Shown in pieces: positions 17,915-25,847 of a stretch of DNA of 38,476 nt. The stretch lies in the NCBI GenBank assembly GCA_902780305.1, contig CACZFB010000062.1:1-38476 (forward strand), written 5' to 3'. Position numbers and translations under genes: made by a program. Under the pieces are notes generated by a model. The model saw only the letters and a list, made by a program, of their open reading frames with translations. It made no database searches and was not told the origin of the DNA. Position 1 is the first letter of the stretch. Each line of letters starts with the position of its first letter. Origin of the DNA: an uncultured Coriobacteriaceae bacterium. GTDB lineage: Bacteria > Actinomycetota > Coriobacteriia > Coriobacteriales > Atopobiaceae.

Positions 17915-18616
17915 CTACGCCAGCAGCTCGAGGATATGGTCACGGGCGCCGTCGCCGACCACAACCTCCTCCACGACCTCGCTCGGCTTGCCTCCGAGCA
18001 CGTACACGCGGCTGGCCATCTCGACGGCCTCGTCCACGTCGTGCGTGATGACCACCGACGCCAGACCGAGCTGCGCGGCCATCTGTACGTACCAGTCGCG
18101 CAGGTCGGTTCGCGTGAGGGCGTCCAGCGCAGAGAATGGCTCGTCGAGCAGCACCACGTCGTTGCCCATGAGATAGGTGCGCAGGAACGCCGCGCGCTGC
18201 CGCATGCCGCCGGAGAGTTGCGAGGGCCAGAGCTCCTCGGTGCCTTCCAGCCCGAAGCGCCCCATCAGCTCGCGCGCGCGGTCGCGGGCCTCCTGCTTGG
18301 GCACGCCCGACAGCCTTAGCGGCAGGCACGCGTTGTCCACGATGCGCAGGTGCGGCAGCAGCAGGTCCTTCTGCAGCATGTAGCTCACGTGGCCGGGAAC
18401 GCCCGTGACGTCCTCCCCCGCCACCCGCACCGTGCCGGACACGGGCCGCTCGAGCCCCGAGAGCGCATGCAGAATCGTCGTCTTGCCGCAGCCCGACCGC
18501 CCGACCAGGCACACGGTCTCGCCGGCGTCCACGCAAAGCGAGATGTCACGCGCCACGATCGTCTCGCCGCCGTCCCAGGAGAGAACGAGCCCTTCAGCCT
18601 CGAGCGCCCGCGTCAT
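17915..18616 (-). CDS. thiZ: Thiamine-precursor ABC transporter ATPase (ThiZ-like)
   Basis: This 233-residue ATPase of the nitrate/sulfonate/thiamine-precursor ABC class has Walker A GRSGCGKT at 39-46, signature LSGGM at 134-138 and Walker B VVLLDEP at 154-160, followed by the D-loop SALD and switch THD. It powers import of a pyrimidine precursor of thiamine together with the permease and binding protein upstream. It overlaps the binding-protein gene by 4 nt. The substrate is inferred from the TPP riboswitch and the neighbours. Confidence 0.88.
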   Translation of the reverse strand: MTRALEAEGLVLSWDGGETIVARDISLCVDAGETVCLVGRSGCGKTTILHALSGLERPVSGTVRVAGEDVTGVPGHVSYMLQKDLLLPHLRIVDNACLPLRLSGVPKQEARDRARELMGRFGLEGTEELWPSQLSGGMRQRAAFLRTYLMGNDVVLLDEPFSALDALTRTDLRDWYVQMAAQLGLASVVITHDVDEAVEMASRVYVLGGKPSEVVEEVVVGDGARDHILELLA

Positions 18617-19626
18617 GCGAGGTAGTCCATGGTCCAGCCCGCGTTCACGTCGAGCTGCTTCTCAACGAGCTTGTTGTCGTTAAGCCACTGGTAGAAACGA
18701 GACCACCGCGTACCGTCGATCACGCCCCACGAGCCAGCGTCGGCCTGGTACTGCTTGGAGAGATACGCCTGGCTCTGCCCCACCAGCGCGGAATCGAGCT
18801 CGGGCACCTCGGCGCACAGGACCTCGGCCGCCTCCTGCGGGTGCGCGATGGCGTACTCGTAGCCCTTCTTCGCGGCACGCAGGAACGCCTTTACCACGTC
18901 AGGGTTCTTCTTGGCGTACTCGACGTTGGCGGCCAGCACCGGCGTGTAGTAGTCGAAGACGTCGTCGATGGAGATGAAGCTGAAGTAGTCGACAGCCATG
19001 TTCTGGACGGCGGCGTTCTGCACGGCCCATCCTTCGTAGACCCACACGGAGTCGAACATCTTGGCCTTGAGCCCCGCAATCTCGTCCTCCACCGTATACG
19101 GCACGAGCTTGATCTTGGAGAAGTCCCCGCCGTCCTTCTGCACGATATGCTTGATGGTGGCCTGCTCGACGGGCATGTCCCACGTGGCGTAGGTGTGGTT
19201 CTCCATGGCCGCCGGGTGCGTTATCCCCTCGCCGCCGCGACTCATGATGCCGGAGGTGTTGTGCTGCACGACCGCGGCCACGGCGACAAGACCGTCGTTG
19301 CCGCCCGCGTAGGCGTTGGCGATGTAGTCCTGGTAGCTCACGCCCAGCTCAGCCTTGCCCGTACCGATGAGGGCCTCGGCGCTGTCCTCGGCAGGCTGCA
19401 CGATCTGGACCTCCAGGCCCTCGTCCGCGAAGTAGCCCTTGTTCTTGGCCACGTAGATGCCCGTGTGGTTGGTGTTGGGGGTGTAGTCCAGGCAGAACGT
19501 GAGCTTCTTCGCTCCCCCGCCCGAGGCGCCGCCCGAGCCCTGCTGCTGGCCGCAGCCCGCGAGCGCGACGGATGCCGCCAGCACTCCCGACCCCGCGATG
19601 AACGAACGACGTGACAATGACTTCAT
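18613..19626 (-). CDS. thiY: Thiamine-pyrimidine-binding lipoprotein (ThiY/NMT1 family)
   Basis: A 337-residue substrate-binding protein of the NMT1/THI5-like family. The N-terminus SRRSFIAGSGVL followed by lipobox ALAGC (Cys25) shows a lipoprotein, possibly exported by the Tat route. The family motif 'DYTPNTNHTGIYVA' follows directly. Such proteins bind formylaminopyrimidine or hydroxymethylpyrimidine for thiamine synthesis. The frame is open upstream to 19806 but that part overlaps the permease gene; the ATG at 19626 has GGAAAGGAAG upstream and makes a 4-nt overlap with the permease stop. Confidence 0.9.
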   Translation of the reverse strand: MKSLSRRSFIAGSGVLAASVALAGCGQQQGSGGASGGGAKKLTFCLDYTPNTNHTGIYVAKNKGYFADEGLEVQIVQPAEDSAEALIGTGKAELGVSYQDYIANAYAGGNDGLVAVAAVVQHNTSGIMSRGGEGITHPAAMENHTYATWDMPVEQATIKHIVQKDGGDFSKIKLVPYTVEDEIAGLKAKMFDSVWVYEGWAVQNAAVQNMAVDYFSFISIDDVFDYYTPVLAANVEYAKKNPDVVKAFLRAAKKGYEYAIAHPQEAAEVLCAEVPELDSALVGQSQAYLSKQYQADAGSWGVIDGTRWSRFYQWLNDNKLVEKQLDVNAGWTMDYLA

Positions 19627-20399
19627 GATTGCTTCCTTTCCGCACGCTTCCAAGGCATGCACGCATACTCCAAGAGGTCGATGCACTTCATGAGCACGAG
19701 CGAGAGCACCGAGATGAGGTAGATGACCGCAAACATCCGATCGTAGCTGAACGATTTGCGCACGCGCGTCATGTAGACGCCCAGGCCGGAGAACCCGCCC
19801 AACCACTCTGCGATGACGGCGCCGACGATGGCGTAGGTGGCGCTGATGCGCAGGCCGCTGAAGAACGAACCCATCGCCGCAGGCAGCTTCACGCGCGTGA
19901 ATATCTGCAGCTCGCTGGCCTTCATGGTGCGCATGAGGGCGATGGTGTCGGGGTCAACGGAGCGAAACCCGCTCACCAGCGAAACGGTCACCGGGAAGAA
20001 TGTGGTCAGTACGATGAGCACCACCTTAGGCACGAGGTCGTAGCCGAACCACAGCACCAGAAGCGGGGCGATGGCCACCGTCGGGATGGTCTGGCTCACC
20101 GTGATGATCGGGTTGAGCGCCAGGTAGAGCGTCTCGAACCGGTCCATGAGCACCGCGAACACGAACCCGACGGCCACGCCCAGCGTCAGGCCGAGCACCG
20201 CCTCGAGCAGCGTGGTGCCGGCGTGCGCCGCGAGCTCGGGCGCGTCCTGGACGAGTGCCACGAGCGTCTGGGTGGGGCTGGGCAGCAGGAAGTTGGGCAC
20301 CAGACCAAGGCGCACCACGAGCTCCCACACCACCAGCAGCACGATTACCGTGATGGTCGGCACGATCCACTTCCGCGACTTCGTGGACGGCGCGGTCAT
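19623..20399 (-). CDS. thiX: Thiamine-precursor ABC transporter permease (ThiX-like)
   Basis: This 258-residue BPD-type permease has about six membrane spans and the cytoplasmic EAA-like loop (residues around 150-185, 'IALMRTMKASELQIFTRVKLPAAMG' in outline). The same class serves nitrate, sulfonate and pyrimidine uptake. The ATG at 20399 overlaps the YkoF-like stop by 4 nt and its own stop overlaps thiY by 4 nt. A much longer open frame to 20771 has no matching content and is a shadow of the YkoF-like gene. Confidence 0.9.
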   Translation of the reverse strand: MTAPSTKSRKWIVPTITVIVLLVVWELVVRLGLVPNFLLPSPTQTLVALVQDAPELAAHAGTTLLEAVLGLTLGVAVGFVFAVLMDRFETLYLALNPIITVSQTIPTVAIAPLLVLWFGYDLVPKVVLIVLTTFFPVTVSLVSGFRSVDPDTIALMRTMKASELQIFTRVKLPAAMGSFFSGLRISATYAIVGAVIAEWLGGFSGLGVYMTRVRKSFSYDRMFAVIYLISVLSLVLMKCIDLLEYACMPWKRAERKQS

Positions 20400-20734
20400 G
20401 CGACCGACTCCTCGCGCGCCGCGAACTCGGAGTCGGTGGCATGGTACTTGCCGATCTTGCGCTCGGTGGACATGACGTCGCTGCCGGGGCGGTAGTCGAT
20501 CTTCGCGAAGGTCATCACGTGGCCGCAGCCGGCACGGGCGCCCACGATCTGGCAGTTCTTGAGAACCTCCATGCATAAGTCGTAGTCGCCTTCGATGGTG
20601 GTCTCGAACGGGCCGACGTAGTAGTCCATACCGGTCGAGTCGATGTAGGCGATCACCTCGTCCACCACGCGGCACGTCTCCTCGTCGGATGTGGCGTCCA
20701 TGGGCAGGTATTGGATGGCAACGGCACAGTTCAT
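20396..20734 (-). CDS. YkoF/MTH1187-type thiamine-binding protein
   Basis: This 112-residue protein belongs to the small ferredoxin-fold family (YkoF / UPF0045) that binds thiamine or its pyrimidine moiety. The sequence 'AVAIQYLPMD' at the start and the 'TIEGDYDLCMEVLKNCQ' helix fit. It is the first gene after the TPP riboswitch and leads the thiXYZ operon, so it may sense or hand over the imported pyrimidine. The ATG at 20734 follows GGAGAGGAG; longer frames run into the riboswitch leader. Confidence 0.85.
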   Translation of the reverse strand: MNCAVAIQYLPMDATSDEETCRVVDEVIAYIDSTGMDYYVGPFETTIEGDYDLCMEVLKNCQIVGARAGCGHVMTFAKIDYRPGSDVMSTERKIGKYHATDSEFAAREESVA

Positions 20735-20754
20735 CGCACTCCTCTCCGCGAGGC

Positions 20755-20784
20755 AAAAAGAGGCCCCGCATAGTCCGGGACCTC
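20755..20784 (-). terminator. Attenuator terminator of the thi operon leader
   Basis: On the minus strand, GAGGTCCCG pairs with CGGGGCCTC (one G-U pair) and is followed by five T. It lies between the TPP riboswitch and the first gene, about 20 nt before the start codon, and is the likely expression platform: thiamine pyrophosphate binding would favour this hairpin and stop transcription. Confidence 0.8.
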
Positions 20785-20801
20785 GTTCGTGCGATCTTTT
20801 G

Positions 20802-20890
20802 GTCCCTACGCTGGCATTACCCAGATCAGGTTTGAGGGTCGTGGAATTGGGTTCCACCTCTCAGCCGGGCCAAATCCCCAGCTCCCCGTG
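20802..20890 (-). promoter_or_regulatory. TPP riboswitch (thi box), intact
   Basis: Read on the minus strand the leader shows the TPP aptamer landmarks in order: GGGGAGCTGG at the 5' side, GGCTGAGAGG in the P2/J region, CGACCC, and CCTGATCTGGGTAATGCC with AGCGTAGGGA closing P5 and P1. The P5 hairpin CTGG-GTAATG-CCAG is complete. It precedes the YkoF-thiXYZ operon, so the operon should be shut off when thiamine pyrophosphate is plentiful. Confidence 0.95.
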
Positions 20891-21075
20891 TGTGTCCATT
20901 ATAGCAGAGGTGGGCTGACAGGCAAAATCGCAGGTAGATAGGCACGAAAGCCACTGAGTATCCTGCCGTCCTTCTCGTCCATGGAGTCCATCTTTACGCC
21001 TCGAGCACAGACCACCTAGTCCACGGACGTTAACCTAAATCCACGCATCCAGCTGGACTGTTAGGTGGACTCTAG
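20815..21075. repeat. Direct repeat copy 1: thi leader plus upstream region
   Basis: This segment (riboswitch 5' part, promoter and about 150 bp beyond) is repeated in the same orientation at 35296-35560. Long blocks are identical, for example around the -10 box, while others differ, so the copies have diverged. The homology stops at the ggtggact motif next to the integrase frame, with only protein-level similarity after it. The two copies flank about 14 kb holding the integrase, defence genes, AbiE locus and the Crp/DUF438 pair. Confidence 0.8.
20898..20925 (-). promoter_or_regulatory. Promoter of the thi operon
   Basis: On the minus strand there is a perfect TATAAT (20903-20898) and TTGCCT (20925-20920) with a 16-bp spacer. 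Transcription would start just before the riboswitch. The second leader copy at 35377-35404 keeps the same two boxes and spacing. Confidence 0.85.
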
Positions 21076-21161
21076 ACTTCCACGCGGCCTCACAGAAAGA
21101 AGCAGTCCTCGAGAAGGCGCGCATCAGGGACCAGCTCGAGCGCGAAGCACTCATCGAGGAC

Positions 21162-22130
21162 ATGCTCCCCTGCCAGAAGAAGAACCCCAAACTCTCCAAG
21201 ATCATGTTCGAGCAGATCGACGGCATGCTGAAGTCAGGCCTCATCGAACCGACAACCGGTGCAAAATACAAAAGCGAGGCCAACCTCATTCTGCGATTCA
21301 TCGACGACGTGCCCGTCCACAAGGTCACTGCTGCGATGGTCAGGAAGATGGACCAGGACATGCTTGCCAAGGGATATGCAAGGGAGACGGTCGCACGTGC
21401 GCACAACGCCCTCAAGAGGTACCTCTACGAGGCTCTTGAGAAGGGGCTCATCATCGCCGTCCCCATCACGAGGACGGTCAAGCCCCCTCGCGTGGAGCGC
21501 AAAGACCCCAACGCCCTGGATGACGCGACACGTAAGAGGCTGATGAGCATCCTTGACGAGATGCCCGACGACCAAATCACGCTCGCAATAAGGCTTGGTC
21601 TAGGAGCCGGCCTCAGGAACGAGGAGGTCATCGGGCTCAAATGGGAAAACGTTACAGGCATGATCAGGATCCGAAGTGTCATATCGTCCGCCGGAGGAAA
21701 AGCGATAGAGAAGGAGTCCAAGACCGCGGCTGGCAGGAGGGACATACCCATAGACCCCATCCTGGTAGAGAAGCTCAAGACAAGAGCAAGGGAGGTCTTC
21801 GAGGCGGAGAGACCCTCCGGCCTGCAGGGTTTCTACGTGGTGGGCGACAAGGACGGAATCTTCCTGCGACCGGCCGATCTCACCCGCTCCTTCAGAAGGC
21901 TTGCCAAGGAGCATGACATCTACGGCACCACCGGGGAGCTCGCGACCTTCTACTCACTGAGGCACACATACGCGACGATGCTCCTGCGCGCCGGGGTCGA
22001 CGCCAAGACCGTCGCAAGCCTCATGGGCCATTCGAGCGTTGCGATGACCCTCAACGTCTATGCCAGCACGGATCCACAAGCAAGAGCGGCGGCAGGTGCG
22101 GTCGTGGCCAACCTCATGTCCCAGCGGTAG
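21162..22130 (+). CDS. Tyrosine integrase
   Basis: 322 residues from the ATG at 21162. A SAM-like core-binding domain spans about 10-105 and a catalytic domain follows with Arg152 (AGLRNEE), Lys187 (ESKTAAGRR), Arg267 (YSLRHTY), His290 (LMGHSS) and the nucleophile Tyr300 (NVYAST). The usual His of the HxxR box is Tyr264, as in some phage integrases. The frame is open upstream to 21039 and those residues ('SQKEAVLEKARIRDQLERE') look like genuine integrase helix, but no start codon or good ribosome site is seen there. The N-terminal arm-binding domain therefore seems short or lost. Arginine is often coded AGG/AGA, unlike the left half of the window. Confidence 0.92.
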   Translation: MLPCQKKNPKLSKIMFEQIDGMLKSGLIEPTTGAKYKSEANLILRFIDDVPVHKVTAAMVRKMDQDMLAKGYARETVARAHNALKRYLYEALEKGLIIAVPITRTVKPPRVERKDPNALDDATRKRLMSILDEMPDDQITLAIRLGLGAGLRNEEVIGLKWENVTGMIRIRSVISSAGGKAIEKESKTAAGRRDIPIDPILVEKLKTRAREVFEAERPSGLQGFYVVGDKDGIFLRPADLTRSFRRLAKEHDIYGTTGELATFYSLRHTYATMLLRAGVDAKTVASLMGHSSVAMTLNVYASTDPQARAAAGAVVANLMSQR

Positions 22131-22138
22131 AGATTGGT

Positions 22139-22207
22139 GTGGGTTCTGTGGTCGAGCACCTTAGAGCAACTTAGAGCAAGTTGTTGGACGCTCGCAGCAG
22201 AACCCAC
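22139..22207. repeat. Imperfect inverted repeat after the integrase gene
   Basis: GTGGGTTCTG (from 22139) and its extension GTCGAGC pair with GCTCG and CAGAACCCAC (ending 22207). The loop holds a short direct repeat CTTAGAGCAA. It begins 8 nt past the integrase stop. It may be a terminator or a recombinase-binding site; no T-run follows. Confidence 0.5.
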
Positions 22208-22272
22208 TTCCCCGCTTGCCATATGCTCCGGCCAACCGAACTGAATGGTCGAGCAAGGCTGGTGAGAACTCA

Positions 22273-22497
22273 ATGAACGAACGAGTCGCAAATGTGGCAT
22301 CGCTGAGGGACAACTCTCCCCTAGCCGACAGGCCTGAGTGGCTCAGCTCCAAGGATCTACAGAAGGTCTTTGGCATCAGGAGGTCGAAGGCGTTCAACGT
22401 ATGCAACGAGCTTCCCCACATCTATATCGGGCGCTCGATTCGCGTCAACAAGAAGACGATTGCCAAGGAGCTCATCGAGAAAGGGAGGCTGCCTTAG
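22273..22497 (+). CDS. Excisionase-like helix-turn-helix protein
   Basis: A 74-residue protein with a winged-helix/MerR-like DNA-binding pattern: 'WLSSKDLQKVFGI' followed by 'RSKAFNVCNELPHIYIG' and 'SIRVNKKTIAKEL'. This is the layout of small HTH_17 / excisionase proteins that bend attachment-site DNA. It sits 140 nt after the integrase on the same strand, which supports a role as its directionality factor. The ATG at 22273 has GGTGAG upstream; the longer frame from 22216 is unlikely. Confidence 0.7.
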   Translation: MNERVANVASLRDNSPLADRPEWLSSKDLQKVFGIRRSKAFNVCNELPHIYIGRSIRVNKKTIAKELIEKGRLP

Positions 22498-22852
22498 GAA
22501 TACCGCCTTGTCTTTGGCGTGAGGTCATCGGCTCTCTATTGTCGGGATGGGGAGCTGTGAACTCATACCATAACCACATATGAGTCGACGCGCCAGTCAT
22601 AGGCGTCCGCATTCGTCATACCGCTCGCAAACCAGGTGGCCATACGCGATCGCATGTAGGTAGGTCAGCAGTGCGAATTGACAAACCGAATTTGTGTCCG
22701 ACCCACCCATTAGCATCCAAAGTGGACGATTCTATGGAGTCGGGAACAAAGATGGCTCGTGCCCGTACACACCTCATGAGCTACCACCTTCTGAACCCAA
22801 TCTGTCGAGTCTCCATCATCGGTGTAGAATGATTCCGTATTAGGGAGGCCTA
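22498..22852 (+). promoter_or_regulatory. 355-bp gap with candidate promoter of the defence operon
   Basis: No gene is seen here. Base composition is lower in GC than the flanks. Near its end, TAGAAT (22825-22830) is a fair -10 box and AGGGAGG lies just before the ATG at 22853; the -35 region is weak. A TTGACA at 22678-22683 has no matching -10 box at normal spacing. Confidence 0.4.
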
Positions 22853-25846
22853 ATGGCGCAAGACAGCGGTGGAACAGCACAGAATACCCTCTGGAACACC
22901 CCTCTTGAGGAGACCAACATCGATGTTCGATTGCGTCGCATACTCATCAACGCAAACATCAGGACTCTGGGCGAAGCGTTCGACCTAACCGACCGGGAAC
23001 TCGACAACCGCATAGGCCCAGACGCAACTGACGAGATCCTCTTGCTTGCAGAGTCCTATGAGAGGGACCCAACGGGCTTCACCAGAAGGGTAACAGGCAA
23101 GAGAACGCCGAACCACAAGACAACGCTCAAACCTGCAGGCTCGATAATTGCGTCGACAGCGCGAAAAGCCAACGTGTCGAGGGCGAGCAAACACCAATCA
23201 GAACGTACGCGATATGCGGGACAACTACCCTCGTGCAACGAATCAAGATGGCTGATTAGCTTTGAGCGAAAGGCACGGGCAGCCATTAGCGTCGTCGCGG
23301 ACCATGCAGAGGACGCCTTCATCGCGGAGGCGCTCGGAGCAATCTCTGGCGACATGATCGAACTGAGGCTATACATAAAGAGCATCTTCACCATGAGCCA
23401 GAAGTCATCCCCGACAGGATCATCGATCGCGGCAGCCAGAGGACTCATGGACGACGTTCCCGACTCCTTCCTCCTGTACATGCTCGACTCAGTCCAAAGG
23501 AACTTCACCGGCAACTCAGCCTGGAAGCCCGCCCTCGCCGAACTTGGAGTCAAGGACTTCCAGACCGAACAGGTAATACCGAGGCTCCTATACGAAAGAA
23601 TCGGTTACCGGGGCTTTCGGACATATGAAGAGAGCGAGACCTCCCTTCAGTACTTCTACACCATGCTGCTCCACGCGGGACTCGCCGCCTCTGACTGGGA
23701 GTCAATCTGGTCTCGGCTCATGCTCCCCCTAGCTAAAGACATGCGCAAGGGAAAGCTCCCCGGAGGCTCCTACCCCACAGCCGACGAGCTCATCAAACTC
23801 GCGAACGACAAGTACAGCGGGTACTACCTCGCCAACAGGTCAGCCCAGAACCTAATCTCCAAGGCCCCTGAAATCATCGGAGGCCTGCTGACCAGCGCGC
23901 TGTCCGTGGCGACAACTCTGTTTGACAGCTCCACAGGTGACGGGGACCAGGTCATGATGTCAAGCGAGCTGCTCCCCAGCCTCGCCATGGAGGCCCTGAG
24001 GTCCGTCCTGTCGGCCGAGGGGTCAAGGAACGGCAAGAGGGCATCGCAGATCGTCTACTTCCCCCCTGCCCAGCTCAGGCTCGAGCCCTCCGATGGCGAA
24101 TCCCCCATCGTGCTTCACTGGGATAGGACGCGGTTCCCCAAGGAGTACATAGGCAGGACCGTCACGTACAGGGTCAATGGCGAGAGATACCTCGAGGCAG
24201 AGGTGCTCTCAGGAGTCGACTCCGCCGTCCTCGAGGAAGCCTCCATCAGCCTCAAGCCTGAGAGGGCATACGACGTCGAGGTCGAGCTCTCCGCCGCCGA
24301 CAACTCCCAGCTCGGAAGGCTGTATGCCACCCACTCGTTTAGGGCGAACCGTCCGGGAGTATACGAGTTCCTGAGGACGTCGGACGGAACCGTGCGACAG
24401 AAGGTGAGGCCACTGAGGAGAAGGCGCGACGTGGTCTGCCTCGTCGCCCCGGGCTTCAGGGTCGTCCCGAAGGCTGGCATGACCCTTGTGAACACCGATT
24501 CGCTCCCGGGCGGCTACTCGATACAGACCTTCGATATGGAGGTCATGGGGTGCGGAGAGGTCCTAGGCCCAAGAGGCGAGCAGGCCTCCGCATGGTGCGA
24601 GGGCTTCAAGGCCACCGTAGACAGGAGCCAGGTAATCGGCGAGGGAAAGGGCGGCTCGGACCTCTACCCATTCATCAGCACCACAGACGGGGACTCCTAC
24701 AACGCCGCCCTCCCATCGATAGAGATCGAAGGCCTGACGGAAGGCTTCAACGACCGACAACTGGAGATCGAGTGCACCTGCGACGGGAGACGTGTCTCAA
24801 TCAAACGGACCACGGTCGACAAGCCAGGATTAGACCGGGCGAAGTCTGTCGTCCTGAGGCTCGACCAGAGCATGGTGAGGGCCTTCGTGAACGAGGGGCA
24901 CCTGAGGGTGCGTCACAAGGAGAGCGGCAGCGCCATCCTCAGCTACAGGTTCGCGGTCATCCCGGTCAGGAGGATCGCACTGGAGTCGGCCCGCATCACC
25001 TCCAACGATGACATCATGGCCACCTACGCCGTCGTCGTTGACAGGGCCTGCGAAATCAGGCGCGGCGCCGATGCCTCCAGGGCCTACAGGTCGGCCCCAA
25101 GATACGTCGACGCCCCACTCTCCGACGAATGGCTCTCCGCAACGGTCTCACCCCTCGGTGACGGGGAGGATCCCGCAGTGGAAGCCCACGTCTTCCTCGC
25201 CGGAATCAGCGTGAGCGGCCCCAAGGCTACCCGCGAAGCCAAGAACATCATGGCCGACAGGTACGACCTCGCCGAGATGCCCGACAGCTATGGGACGCTT
25301 TCCGTTGAGTGCAAGGGACGCAGAAACAGCAGAGGCGCGTACCTCTCGCTCGGCGCCGCACCCAAGTTCTACAAGAAGCTACCCGTGGCGTCGAGCTACC
25401 GCATCACACCGTTCTCCCCGCTCCCTGGCGCATGGAGCGAGGACGGGGAGACGCCGACCGAGCTTGCGCTTATCATCAGCTACGAGTGCGGCTTCCGTAG
25501 CGAAGAGTCGCGTTCAAGCTGCACCCTAGGCCTCGGGTCGCTCCTGCTTGGCTACGGCTTCGGCAGATGCCGCCTGGTGTCCACGATTGCCGGCAGGGAG
25601 CTCAGGCTCGACAGGCCCGTTGACTACGACCTTGCGGTCAGGCTCACCAGTGTCTTCGGGGGAAGGGAATCATCCCTCGGCGAGGTCATCAGCCTCCCTG
25701 CGGGAGAGACGAGCATCCCGCTCCCCCGCGAGGCGTTGGATGCGCTCGTGGGGCGTCGGCACATAGTGGCCACGTTCGCCGTCGAGGACGTTTTCGGAGA
25801 CGTCGACTTTGCCGATGGGCAGCGCATCGAGATCAGGAGACAGTGA
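22853..25846 (+). CDS. Large protein of unknown function, candidate DruH-like defence partner
   Basis: 997 residues. The N-terminus (about 24-70, 'LRRILINANIRTLGEAF', then 'IGPDATDEIL') resembles the helix-hairpin-helix fold of the RNA polymerase alpha C-terminal domain. A helical part runs to about 390. From about 400 on, the protein is rich in predicted beta strands ('LRLEPSDGESPIVLHWDR', 'YDLAVRLTSVFGG'), like several sandwich domains in a row. No catalytic motif or membrane span was recognised. The stop is 1 nt before the start of a DUF1998-type helicase. A ~1000-residue unknown protein followed by such a helicase is the layout of Druantia type III (DruH-DruE); this is inference from layout, not from sequence match. 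Confidence 0.6.
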   Translation: MAQDSGGTAQNTLWNTPLEETNIDVRLRRILINANIRTLGEAFDLTDRELDNRIGPDATDEILLLAESYERDPTGFTRRVTGKRTPNHKTTLKPAGSIIASTARKANVSRASKHQSERTRYAGQLPSCNESRWLISFERKARAAISVVADHAEDAFIAEALGAISGDMIELRLYIKSIFTMSQKSSPTGSSIAAARGLMDDVPDSFLLYMLDSVQRNFTGNSAWKPALAELGVKDFQTEQVIPRLLYERIGYRGFRTYEESETSLQYFYTMLLHAGLAASDWESIWSRLMLPLAKDMRKGKLPGGSYPTADELIKLANDKYSGYYLANRSAQNLISKAPEIIGGLLTSALSVATTLFDSSTGDGDQVMMSSELLPSLAMEALRSVLSAEGSRNGKRASQIVYFPPAQLRLEPSDGESPIVLHWDRTRFPKEYIGRTVTYRVNGERYLEAEVLSGVDSAVLEEASISLKPERAYDVEVELSAADNSQLGRLYATHSFRANRPGVYEFLRTSDGTVRQKVRPLRRRRDVVCLVAPGFRVVPKAGMTLVNTDSLPGGYSIQTFDMEVMGCGEVLGPRGEQASAWCEGFKATVDRSQVIGEGKGGSDLYPFISTTDGDSYNAALPSIEIEGLTEGFNDRQLEIECTCDGRRVSIKRTTVDKPGLDRAKSVVLRLDQSMVRAFVNEGHLRVRHKESGSAILSYRFAVIPVRRIALESARITSNDDIMATYAVVVDRACEIRRGADASRAYRSAPRYVDAPLSDEWLSATVSPLGDGEDPAVEAHVFLAGISVSGPKATREAKNIMADRYDLAEMPDSYGTLSVECKGRRNSRGAYLSLGAAPKFYKKLPVASSYRITPFSPLPGAWSEDGETPTELALIISYECGFRSEESRSSCTLGLGSLLLGYGFGRCRLVSTIAGRELRLDRPVDYDLAVRLTSVFGGRESSLGEVISLPAGETSIPLPREALDALVGRRHIVATFAVEDVFGDVDFADGQRIEIRRQ

Positions 25847-25847
25847 C

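Noticed and set aside
21065..21439. 124-residue plus-strand open frame starting beside the repeat
   Set aside because: It overlaps the integrase in another frame and has Arg/His-rich shadow composition.
22159..22182. Short direct repeat CTTAGAGCAA as a CRISPR-like or att repeat
   Set aside because: Only two adjacent copies, no spacers and no cas genes; no matching copy was seen at the other end of the island.
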